A DNA stretch of 12,838 nucleotides from Rhodospirillales bacterium (GTDB taxonomy: Bacteria > Pseudomonadota > Alphaproteobacteria > JAREAF01): assembly GCA_029240475.1 (NCBI GenBank), contig JAREAF010000034.1:1-12838 (forward strand), in the 5' to 3' direction. Positions 6,406-12,439 of the stretch are shown in pieces. Position 1 is the stretch's first letter, and each line of letters begins with the position of its first letter. The position numbers and the translations under genes are program-made. A model generated the notes under the pieces. It saw only the letters and a list, made by a program, of their open reading frames with translations, was not told the origin of the DNA and did no database searches.

Positions 6406-6981
6406 ATGAGAAGCTCAGGACAGCGTTTCAACATGCGCGGCTTGGCGGCGTTCGCCGGAGGCGCGGCCGCAGCCTTCTTCGCCAGCCGCATGCTTCCACC
6501 CTTCCTCGCGCAAGCGGCCGGAAACGCCCGGGCGGCGGCCGGACGCGATCCGTTCGACATGCTCGCCCAGGATCACCGGATCATCCTCAGCCTGCTGGAG
6601 GCTATGGAGCACAGCCCTGAGAACGCGACCTTCACCCGCACGCAGAAGCTCTTGCAGGTCAAGCGGCGCCTCTCCGCCCACGCCCTGGCCGAGGAGGATG
6701 TCATCTATCCGATGCTCCATGACGCGGCCGGCGCGGTCACCGATGTCCGCCATCTCTACGCCGACCATGCGGAGATCAAGATGCATCTCCACGCGCTGGA
6801 GATGATGCCGAAGAACGATCCCAGCTGGGGGCGCCGTGCGGGCGAGCTCAGGGCGCTGGTCGAGTCCCATGCGCGCCAGGAGGAGGAGATCGATTTTCCG
6901 AAGCTGCGCGCAGCGCTGAGCGAGCGCGAGACGCGGCGCATGACCGGCAACATGCAACGCGAGAAGGCGCTGCTGCTATAG
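6406..6981 (+). CDS. Hemerythrin HHE-domain protein with N-terminal membrane segment
   Basis: A 191-residue protein. Residues 11-38 contain a hydrophobic Ala/Phe-rich stretch after a basic start, so it is either an N-terminal membrane anchor or a signal peptide with cleavage near AQA (35-37). The rest is a four-helix HHE cation-binding domain: DHR with His57, HALAEED with His92 and Glu96, DHAEI with His121, and SHARQEEE with His155 and Glu159 are in the order expected for the diiron site. His105 lies between. Such proteins bind O2, NO or iron, or are linked to repair of iron centres under nitrosative stress; the role here is not determined. ATG at 6406 is supported by AGGAG at 6390-6394; an earlier in-frame GTG/ATG would run through the monooxygenase gene. 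The likely location of the diiron domain is the periplasm. Divergent from a nitronate monooxygenase gene, which may be meaningful. Confidence 0.88.
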   Translation: MRSSGQRFNMRGLAAFAGGAAAAFFASRMLPPFLAQAAGNARAAAGRDPFDMLAQDHRIILSLLEAMEHSPENATFTRTQKLLQVKRRLSAHALAEEDVIYPMLHDAAGAVTDVRHLYADHAEIKMHLHALEMMPKNDPSWGRRAGELRALVESHARQEEEIDFPKLRAALSERETRRMTGNMQREKALLL

Positions 6982-6982
6982 T

Positions 6983-7022
6983 CTCGCGGCGCGAGCTTTG
7001 ACCCGCCAAGAGCCTGCTGGCG
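6983..7022 (+). terminator. Weak hairpins after the hemerythrin gene
   Basis: CTCGC-GGC-GCGAG (6983-6995) is a 5-base-pair stem right after the TAG, followed by CTTTG. A second pairing is CGCCA (7004-7008) with TGGCG (7018-7022). Neither has a proper T-tract. They might act in factor-dependent ending or only reflect GC-rich sequence. The remaining bases to the cupin start hold one -10-like box and nothing else that I can identify. Confidence 0.25.
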
Positions 7023-7110
7023 AGTGATCGATCAGGTCTCCCGCCGGCATGGCTCGCGCCCCACTTGCCACTTCCACTGCGGCGATTCGCATCCCCCGGC
7101 TGGATCTCGT

Positions 7111-7116
7111 CTATAA
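7111..7116 (+). promoter_or_regulatory. Consensus -10 box before the cupin gene
   Basis: A perfect TATAAT stands out in GC-rich sequence 61 bases before the preferred cupin start at 7177. The best upstream match to a -35 box is TTCGCA (7085-7090), but the 20-base spacing is too long, so the promoter is only half supported by the sequence. Confidence 0.4.
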
Positions 7117-7176
7117 TTCCACCGGTGCCGCTCGCGCCTCCAGCCAGCGGCCATTCAGCAACATGAGAGGGTGTTC

Positions 7177-7593
7177 ATGATAGACATGGATCGAAGGTCC
7201 GCGCTCGCGCTCGGCGTTGCGGCGGTATCGGCGCTCGCGCTCCCCGACACCGCAATGGCCCAGACTTACGGCGCCACCGAGGGCAAGGAAGTGGGTCCCG
7301 GCGTGCGACTGATCGTGCTGGGAGAGCGGGACTCGCTGATCCCGGCCTACGGTAAGATCCGCATGCGCGACGTCGTGGTCCAGCCCGGCGCCAGCACGCC
7401 CGACACCGAAATGGAGAACGATATGGTGTGCCATCTCACTCAGGGCGAGCTGACTGTGCGGCAGAACGACAAGCAGTTCACCGCCAAAATGGGCGATGTG
7501 TGGAGCTGTAGCAAGGGCGTCAACACCGAAGGCACCCATAATGCAGGAAGCACTGTCGCGGTCATGCGGATCATAGACTTGCTCACGGCATAG
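7177..7593 (+). CDS. Small exported cupin-fold protein
   Basis: A 138-residue protein. The N-terminus MIDMDRRSALALG with a hydrophobic stretch to residue 22 and a likely cleavage after AMA (26-28, then QTYG) is an export signal; the RR pair followed by SALAL makes Tat export possible, though without the full Tat consensus. The mature part is a single cupin barrel, best seen at QPGAS, HLTQGELTV and KMGDVWSCSKG. The usual metal ligands seem changed: the HxH of motif 1 is DTE, and the His of motif 2 is Glu by my alignment, so a classic metal site may be absent. ATG at 7177 follows GAGAGGG (7165-7171) at 5 bases; GTG 7171 and ATG 7186 are alternatives. It stands alone, with a -10 box upstream and a strong hairpin after it. 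Function unknown; ligand binding or enzyme activity in the periplasm are both possible. Confidence 0.82.
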   Translation: MIDMDRRSALALGVAAVSALALPDTAMAQTYGATEGKEVGPGVRLIVLGERDSLIPAYGKIRMRDVVVQPGASTPDTEMENDMVCHLTQGELTVRQNDKQFTAKMGDVWSCSKGVNTEGTHNAGSTVAVMRIIDLLTA

Positions 7594-7606
7594 CCGATCG
7601 GGTTGC

Positions 7607-7642
7607 AAGCATGGGGGAAGGCAAGTCCCTTCTCCCGTGCTT
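7607..7642. terminator. Strong hairpin between convergent genes, likely bidirectional terminator
   Basis: AAGCATGGGGGAAGG (7607-7621) pairs with CCTTCTCCCGTGCTT (7628-7642) over 15 base pairs including two G-T pairs, with a six-base loop. It lies 14 bases after the cupin stop and 19 bases beyond the end of the opposing CAP gene. T-runs on either side are only two long, so it is not a textbook intrinsic terminator, but position and stem length favour a shared one. Confidence 0.6.
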
Positions 7643-7660
7643 CCTGGGCCCGCCCGGCGC

Positions 7661-8617
7661 TCACGACCCCGCCAAGACCAGAAGGGCGCGCTTGCTGCCC
7701 TCGCCGTCCGCCTGCACGGTGACTCCGAGGTCGGACCAGCCTGGATCGAGCAGCGCCGATTTGTAGTCCGGATCGGCCAGCCAGCGCTCCACGAAGAAGC
7801 GGATGTCCGCATCGGTCGGCTCCCGACCGCAGCCGCCGCATTGTCCGCCCATGAGCGTCGCCGATTTCAGCCGGGACCGCTCGTCGGCCGGCAGCGACGA
7901 CAGCAGTTCGGAAAGCGGCGGCAAGCCCAGCTCCGCCTCCGCCATGTCCTCCCCCTCGGCGGCGTTGCGCAAGGCGTCCGACAAACCCGGGCTGGGCTGC
8001 AGCGGCTCACGGCCGGCCCTTGCGCGTGCCGCATTGATCAGATCCAGCGCGACGGCGAGCTGGCCGGGCGCATCGAGCGCGCGCGGGACGCCGCCTTCAG
8101 CGCCCTCGCCCGGAGCGCCGGCCCCGGCAAAGGTCTGCACCGCGGTCACGTCTTGGCCCGATGCGGCGATATCGAACCCGAAGCGGTCCACGCCCGGCGA
8201 GAGGATGTTGGCGCGGTGGCCGGGGCTTCTCATCCAGCCGCGATGGAACCCCTCCACCAGCTTCTGTCCGGGGGCGCAGTTTCTGCACTGGGCGATGTTC
8301 TCGGCCACGAGCTTGCCGGCCGAGCCGCCCGCCGCGCGGTAGCGATCCATCGCCGTGCCGCCTTCGGGCGATTCATGGGCGAAATAGTTGCGCCGTAGCA
8401 TGTCTTCCGCATGCGCCTGCGCCGCCTGGCTGAGTTCGGGTTCGAGGCTGAGAGGGGGCAGCCCGTGCTCCGCCCGCGAGTTGTTGACGAGATCGAGCGC
8501 GAACCGGCGCAGATCCTCCCGGGTCTCCGCCCGCGTTGCGGCGGCAAAGGAGAGCGCCAGAACCAGCATCAGGACAGCCGGCAGCCACAGGGACGGTGGG
8601 CTTGGCCGCAAATTCAT
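7661..8617 (-). CDS. Secreted protein with two CAP (SCP/PR1-like) domains, second degenerate
   Basis: A 318-residue exported protein. Residues 1-30 form a Sec signal peptide with cleavage after TRA. The first CAP domain (about 36-165) keeps the usual cavity residues His81 (YFAHESPEG), Glu106 (AENIA) and His134 (SPGHRANIL). The second part (about 187-318) repeats the same order: ALDLINAARARAG against ALDLVNNSRAEHG, then PGLSDA against PELSQA, a CxxC (Cys260, Cys263 against Cys111, Cys114), and a WxxxPxY...LLDPG segment against WxxxPGH...ILSPG. In the second copy the His is Tyr285 and no match to His81 is seen. CAP proteins are found outside the cell or in the periplasm; bacterial roles are largely unknown. 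ATG at 8617 is preceded by GGAGGG at a spacing of 9. It is divergent from the DUF1194 gene, 74 bases away. Confidence 0.88.
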   Translation of the reverse strand: MNLRPSPPSLWLPAVLMLVLALSFAAATRAETREDLRRFALDLVNNSRAEHGLPPLSLEPELSQAAQAHAEDMLRRNYFAHESPEGGTAMDRYRAAGGSAGKLVAENIAQCRNCAPGQKLVEGFHRGWMRSPGHRANILSPGVDRFGFDIAASGQDVTAVQTFAGAGAPGEGAEGGVPRALDAPGQLAVALDLINAARARAGREPLQPSPGLSDALRNAAEGEDMAEAELGLPPLSELLSSLPADERSRLKSATLMGGQCGGCGREPTDADIRFFVERWLADPDYKSALLDPGWSDLGVTVQADGEGSKRALLVLAGS

Positions 8618-8639
8618 GCTCGAATTCCCTCCAGCAGCA

Positions 8640-8672
8640 GGCCCGAGCGGCGATCACCAGAACCATCGGGCC
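8640..8672. promoter_or_regulatory. Inverted repeat in the divergent CAP / DUF1194 promoter region
   Basis: GGCCCGA (8640-8646) and TCGGGCC (8666-8672) are perfect 7-base arms separated by 19 bases, inside the 74 bases between two divergent starts. It could be a shared operator, or a hairpin in the leader of the DUF1194 transcript. No clear -10/-35 boxes were found. In GC-rich DNA the chance of such arms is not negligible. Confidence 0.3.
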
Positions 8673-8691
8673 AGAGTCGGGGTTGCCAGTC

Positions 8692-9501
8692 ATGCGGATG
8701 TCGCTGCGCCTGACCGTCCTGACCGCGCTTCTCCTGCTCTTCGGCGGGATTCCGGCGCGTGCGCAGGATCGAGCCGTGGATCTCGAGCTCGTGATCGCGG
8801 TAGACGTGTCCGGCTCGATGGATTCCGAAGAGAAGCTGCTGCAGCGCAGCGGCTATATCGATGCCTTCCGCCACCCCGAGGTGGTCGGGGCCATCACCTC
8901 GGGCGAGCATCGCAGCGTCGCCGTCACCTATGTGGAGTGGGCCGGACCGTCCTCGCAGCGCGTGATCATCCCGTGGCGCGTCATCGACGGTCCCGACGCG
9001 GCGGCGGACTTCGCGGACAGGCTTGCCGCGGCGCCCAGCGTGCGCATGCGCGGCACTTCGATTTCCGGCGCGCTGCTCTTCGCGGCTCCGATGTTCGATG
9101 GCAATGGGTTCGCGGCCCCGCGCCAAGTGATCGACATTTCCGGCGACGGGCCCAACAATATGGGGGTGCCGGTGCTGCCCGTGCGCGACAGCGTGGTGCA
9201 GGAAGGGATCGTCATCAACGGCCTGCCGATCACGCTGAAGGCGCTCGGTTTCAGCGGGCTGCAGCCGGGCGAGCTGGATCTCTACTACGAAGACTGCGTG
9301 ATCGGCGGACCGGGCGCCTTCATCGTGTCGGTGGCGGACCCGGCCCAACTGGGCGAGGCGATCCGCCGCAAGCTGGTGCTGGAAGTTGCCGGTCCCTCGC
9401 CCCGCCCCATCCCGGCCGCGCTCACCGCTCAGACCCCCCGGATCGACTGCCTGATCGGCGAGAAGACACGGCCCTCCTGGCTCGACGAGAACGCCAAATA
9501 G
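8692..9501 (+). CDS. Exported DUF1194 / von Willebrand factor A domain protein
   Basis: A 269-residue protein. Residues 1-24 are a Sec signal peptide (MRMSLRLTVLTALLLLFGG, cleavage after ARA). The mature protein is a VWA fold with an intact metal-ion-dependent adhesion site: DVSGS (38-42), Thr122 in RGTSIS and Asp148 in DISGDG. The length and the segments YVEWAG, IPWRVIDG and DLYYEDCVIGGPGAF match the DUF1194 family of alphaproteobacteria, whose role is unknown; VWA domains normally bind protein partners through a divalent metal. Cys202 and Cys253 could form a disulfide in the periplasm. ATG at 8692 is chosen because it gives a complete signal peptide; ATG 8698 is close, and the ribosome site (GGGG around 8680) is weak. 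The open frame continues upstream into the opposing CAP gene, but this is not coding. The divergent arrangement with a CAP gene suggests common control. Confidence 0.9.
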   Translation: MRMSLRLTVLTALLLLFGGIPARAQDRAVDLELVIAVDVSGSMDSEEKLLQRSGYIDAFRHPEVVGAITSGEHRSVAVTYVEWAGPSSQRVIIPWRVIDGPDAAADFADRLAAAPSVRMRGTSISGALLFAAPMFDGNGFAAPRQVIDISGDGPNNMGVPVLPVRDSVVQEGIVINGLPITLKALGFSGLQPGELDLYYEDCVIGGPGAFIVSVADPAQLGEAIRRKLVLEVAGPSPRPIPAALTAQTPRIDCLIGEKTRPSWLDENAK

Positions 9502-9514
9502 CGATCGCCTCCGC

Positions 9515-9841
9515 TCACCGGTTCAGCAGCCGGTCGACGCGGTCGAGCTCGCGGTTGAGTTCGCCTTGCCGGCGCAGGCGCGACGCCGCGTCATCGGCTC
9601 CGGATAGGCCGCGTTCCAGGCGCAGCCGTTCGCGTGCGAGCTCGTTGCGATAGGAATAACCCTGCTGCTGGCGCACCGAATTCGCCTGCGGTTCGCCCGG
9701 GACCAGATAGCGGTAGGGAGCGACCGGAGAAGGCCGTTCGTCGCCCAGCACAGGCGGCACGGAAGTCAGCGGCCAAAGGATGGCGATCACCGCGCTGCGG
9801 GGCAGGGTTCGACGGAGGCCGCGCAGTGCTCTCTGCAACAT
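9515..9841 (-). CDS. Small exported protein of unknown function
   Basis: I do not recognise the family. From ATG 9841 it has 108 residues: a basic N-terminus, a hydrophobic stretch (about 16-33) compatible with a signal peptide ending near VLG/DE, a Pro-rich part (37-50), then a charged helical C-terminus (64-108) rich in R, E, L and D with repeated RL spacing, probably coiled coil. The frame is open upstream to an ATG at 9946, which would add 35 residues before the hydrophobic part; I prefer 9841 because it gives a normal signal peptide, although no good ribosome site is seen. It ends 13 bases from the stop of the convergent DUF1194 gene. It might assist an envelope protein. Reality of the gene is supported by the signal peptide and the biased helical tail, not by a known domain. 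Confidence 0.6.
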   Translation of the reverse strand: MLQRALRGLRRTLPRSAVIAILWPLTSVPPVLGDERPSPVAPYRYLVPGEPQANSVRQQQGYSYRNELARERLRLERGLSGADDAASRLRRQGELNRELDRVDRLLNR

Positions 9842-9915
9842 CACCAGGCAACGGGGCGTCAGCGCCAGAGTTGCGATCGCGGTCGCGCGCCCGAGCGGCG
9901 GCGCTTGGCGCGAAG

Positions 9916-9941
9916 CCGGGCCAAAGCTCCCTTCGGCCCGG
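9916..9941. repeat. Perfect 7-base inverted repeat
   Basis: CCGGGCC (9916-9922) and GGCCCGG (9935-9941) form a possible hairpin with a 12-base loop. It lies upstream of the small exported gene and 15 bases from the next hairpin. It may be part of a terminator region or a leader structure; no T-tract is present. Confidence 0.35.
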
Positions 9942-9955
9942 AACACGCGCAGGAA

Positions 9956-9984
9956 GCCGGATCCGGTTGCGCTTCCGATCCGGC
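9956..9984 (-). terminator. Hairpin after the binding-protein gene (terminator-like)
   Basis: GCCGGATC (9956-9963) and GATCCGGC (9977-9984) are perfect 8-base arms around a 13-base loop. Read on the - strand it begins 8 bases after the TAA of the PotD-like gene, a typical terminator position, but the sequence after the stem (TTCCTG) has few T residues. The 151 bases between 9842 and 9992 hold only this and the neighbouring hairpin. Confidence 0.5.
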
Positions 9985-9992
9985 AGCCCCGC

Positions 9993-11108
9993 TTAAAAAC
10001 CCGCCTTCACCTCCTCCCAATCCCGATTGATCTTGGTGATCACGTCGGGCGTCTGGGGCACGTAGAAGTGGCCGGACTTCAGGGTCTCGACGGGACCCTT
10101 CGCGATCCCAACGGCCGCGAGCTGCGCCTGGTCGACGCCGTCGAAGCTGTTGGGATTTGAGTGGCCGTAGCCGAAGCCGGTGATGCAGTAGTTACCGACG
10201 TCCGGCTCCAGCATCCCGTCGATGAGGTCATAAGCCTTGTCAAGATGCGGCGCATCCTTGTGCAGGACCAGGCCGCAGACCCAGGTCAGCGTGCCTTCCT
10301 TGGGCTGCGCGAACTTCACCGGCAAGCCTTGCTGCACGAGGCTGTTCGCGGTGTCGCCCCAGGTCATTGCCGCGACCACTTCGCCGGAAGCCAGCGCCTG
10401 CTCCTGCACCGTATTGTCGGAGCTGTACATGCGCACGAGCGGCCGCTGCTGCTGCAACAGCGTCTTCACTTTGGCGATCGCCGCGTCGTCGATCTTGTCG
10501 AACGGCACGCCGCCATAGATCGCCGCCACCCACCAGGTGTCCTCGGCCGAATCGATCACCGAGATCTTGCCCTTGTTCTTCTCGTCCCAGAGGATCCCCC
10601 AGCTCTCCTCGCCATTCGGCAGCTCGACCAGGTCGGTGCGATAGGTGATGGAGGTGAGGCCCCACTCCCACGGCACCATGTAGGTCTTGCCCTCGTGGCT
10701 GGACGCCGGAAGCTCCTTCAGCTCCGGGAAGAGTGCGCCCCAGTTCTTCAGGCGTCCGGTGTCGATCGGCTGGATCACGCCCGCCTCGCGCCAGCGCGGC
10801 ACTTCCGCCGAGCAGGGATGGACGACATCGACCACGAAGCCCGCGCGCAGCTTCTGCAAGCCTTCCTCGGCATCGCCGTAGATCGCGAACTCAGGCAGCG
10901 CGCCGTATTTCTTCTGATAGTTGGTCTGCATGGCCGGGTCGTCATAGCCGCCCCAGGTGAAATAGATCGCCTCGTCGGCCGCATGCGCGCGCCTGAGCCC
11001 GATCGGCATCACCGCCACGCCGATCCCGAGCGCGCCGAGCGCCTTCAGGACCTCGCGGCGGTGCGCGGCGCTGCCGCCGGAAAGGAGCTTCGTCAAACTG
11101 TCCGCCAT
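9993..11108 (-). CDS. ABC transporter substrate-binding protein, PotD-like, Tat-exported
   Basis: A 371-residue periplasmic binding protein of the spermidine/putrescine type. The N-terminus holds HRREVLKALG (16-25), close to the Tat motif, followed by a hydrophobic stretch and a likely cleavage after AHA (41-43). The mature protein opens with IYFTWGGYDDP, as in PotD/PotF relatives, and has WEWGLTSITYRTD and AAMTWGD segments of the hinge and ligand cleft. Ligands of the family are polyamines, opines or other amines; the specificity is not readable. ATG at 11108 is preceded by GGAGGAAA at good spacing; the open frame upstream (to 11168) starts with an Arg-rich run and is not needed. No permease or ATPase gene lies in the window, so the transporter partners must be elsewhere. 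It lies downstream of an acyl-CoA dehydrogenase gene but has its own candidate promoter. Confidence 0.93.
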   Translation of the reverse strand: MADSLTKLLSGGSAAHRREVLKALGALGIGVAVMPIGLRRAHAADEAIYFTWGGYDDPAMQTNYQKKYGALPEFAIYGDAEEGLQKLRAGFVVDVVHPCSAEVPRWREAGVIQPIDTGRLKNWGALFPELKELPASSHEGKTYMVPWEWGLTSITYRTDLVELPNGEESWGILWDEKNKGKISVIDSAEDTWWVAAIYGGVPFDKIDDAAIAKVKTLLQQQRPLVRMYSSDNTVQEQALASGEVVAAMTWGDTANSLVQQGLPVKFAQPKEGTLTWVCGLVLHKDAPHLDKAYDLIDGMLEPDVGNYCITGFGYGHSNPNSFDGVDQAQLAAVGIAKGPVETLKSGHFYVPQTPDVITKINRDWEEVKAGF

Positions 11109-11168
11109 GGCTTTCCTCCGCCGTTTCCGGCGCCTCCTGTTTTCTTCGTTGATTGAACGGCCATCCAA

Positions 11169-11198
11169 ATCCTAGACCTCGTGCAAAGCGCGGTGCAA
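11169..11198 (-). promoter_or_regulatory. Candidate promoter of the binding-protein gene with direct repeat
   Basis: On the - strand TTGCAC (11198-11193) and TAGGAT (11174-11169) are spaced by 18 bases, about 60 bases before the ATG at 11108. The -35 box is part of a direct repeat: GTGCAAA occurs on the + strand at 11181-11187 and 11193-11199, 12 bases apart start to start, so one copy lies over the -35 box and the other in the spacer. This may be a regulator site. The boxes are seen; activity is inferred. Confidence 0.45.
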
Positions 11199-11268
11199 AC
11201 GCTTATCGGCCGGTCGCGCCGGACGGCGATGCTGCGGACGCGGTAGCCCGATCGTGTGAGCGGCGACA

Positions 11269-12438
11269 TCATTCCCAGCCGGAATAGAGGTCGAGCCCGC
11301 GCTTCTTGATCTGCCCGGCGATGATCGCGCGCTGGATCTCCGAAGTCCCTTCCCAAATACGGTCCACGCGAATGTCGCGGTAGAGCCGCTCGACCGGGTT
11401 CTCGCGCATGTAGCCGCGCCCGCCGAGAATCTGCAGCGACCGGTCGATCACGCGGCCTGCCATCTCCGATGCATAGAGCTTCAATGCGCTGGCGCGAGCA
11501 TGGATCCGCTTGCGGTCGAGGCCGCCATCGAGCTCGGCCGCCACCCTGAACAGCATCGATTTCGTCGCGAAGATCTCGACCGCGCTGTCGGCCAGCATGA
11601 ACTCGACGGCCTGGAAATCGCGGACGGGCCGTCCGAACTGCACGCGGCCCGCCGCATGCTCGTTAGCGATCTCCAGCGCGCGCGTTGCGGCACCCAGACA
11701 GTGCGCCGCGATCTGCAGCCGTGTCTCCACAAACCAGTCCTTTGTCAGATCGAAGCCCTGCCCTACCTCGCCGAGCCGGTTCGCGTCGGCAACCGGCACC
11801 TCCTCGAGCCGCAGCTCGGCATGGTCGAAGCAATAGGCATGCATGAAGCGCGGAGAGCGCAGATGCGTCAGGCCTTCGGCCGGCTTGTCGATCAGGAAGA
11901 GCGTCGCCTTGTCGGGATCGCCGTCAACATGCGCATGCACAATCACAAAATCCGAGGCGTTCCAGGAGGTGACGAACCACTTCTCGCCGGAGAGGCGCCA
12001 CATCCCGTCGCGCCACACGGCCGTGGTCTGCACCATGCGCGGGTCGGAGCCGGCGCCGGGCTCGGTGATGGCGAAGCAGCCGCGCCGCTCGCCGCGATTG
12101 CTGGGGATGAGGTAGCGCCGCTTCTGATCCTCGGTGCCGAGCTTCAGCGGGACCGGCGGACGCCACACCGCCGTCCAGAGCCCGTTGGTGGCGCGGCCGA
12201 GCTGCTCCTCGATCGCCATCTGCTCAATCATGGTGAAGCCGCAGCCGCCATGCTCTTGTGCATGATTGATCCCGGCGAACCCACACTCGCGCACGGCCTG
12301 CCGAACGCGCGGCCGCTCGGGCTCGGGCAGCTCGCCATGCTCATCCACGAGGAGTTCGAGCGGCCCCAGGACCTCATCGCAGAAGGCGCGGGCTTTGTCC
12401 GCCAGCTCCTGCGCGCGCGGGGGAAGCGTCATGTCCAT
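11269..12438 (-). CDS. Acyl-CoA dehydrogenase
   Basis: A 389-residue FAD enzyme that introduces an alpha,beta double bond in an acyl-CoA, passing electrons to electron-transfer flavoprotein. All three domains are present: N-terminal helices (1-120), the beta domain with ITEPGAGSD (124-132) and WFVTSW (154-159), and the C-terminal helices with FGRPV (268-272), QILGGRGYM (336-344) and RIWEGTSEIQ (360-369). Glu363 fits the catalytic base of medium- and short-chain enzymes. The start at 12438 lies one base beyond the TGA (12442-12440) of the upstream gene; an in-frame ATG two codons later is also possible, so translation is likely coupled. The chain specificity is unknown. With a GcvT-type protein directly upstream it may act on a short, methylated or amine-derived acyl-CoA; DmdC, in dimethylsulfoniopropionate breakdown, is a family member with comparable company, but I see no residue proof of that role. 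Confidence 0.93.
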   Translation of the reverse strand: MDMTLPPRAQELADKARAFCDEVLGPLELLVDEHGELPEPERPRVRQAVRECGFAGINHAQEHGGCGFTMIEQMAIEEQLGRATNGLWTAVWRPPVPLKLGTEDQKRRYLIPSNRGERRGCFAITEPGAGSDPRMVQTTAVWRDGMWRLSGEKWFVTSWNASDFVIVHAHVDGDPDKATLFLIDKPAEGLTHLRSPRFMHAYCFDHAELRLEEVPVADANRLGEVGQGFDLTKDWFVETRLQIAAHCLGAATRALEIANEHAAGRVQFGRPVRDFQAVEFMLADSAVEIFATKSMLFRVAAELDGGLDRKRIHARASALKLYASEMAGRVIDRSLQILGGRGYMRENPVERLYRDIRVDRIWEGTSEIQRAIIAGQIKKRGLDLYSGWE

Positions 12439-12439
12439 G

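Noticed and set aside
6261..6560. N-terminal extension of the nitronate monooxygenase by 100 residues
   Set aside because: It has no family similarity, is Ala/Arg-rich, overlaps the start of the divergent hemerythrin gene, and a good ribosome site precedes the internal ATG at 6260.
8388..9653. A 421-codon + strand frame across the CAP and DUF1194 genes
   Set aside because: It runs antisense to the CAP gene and out of frame with the DUF1194 gene, and its translation is Arg/Ser/Gly-rich without domains.
10161..11156. A 331-codon + strand frame opposite the PotD-like gene
   Set aside because: The - strand frame has a signal peptide, ribosome site and binding-protein motifs; this one has only compositional bias.
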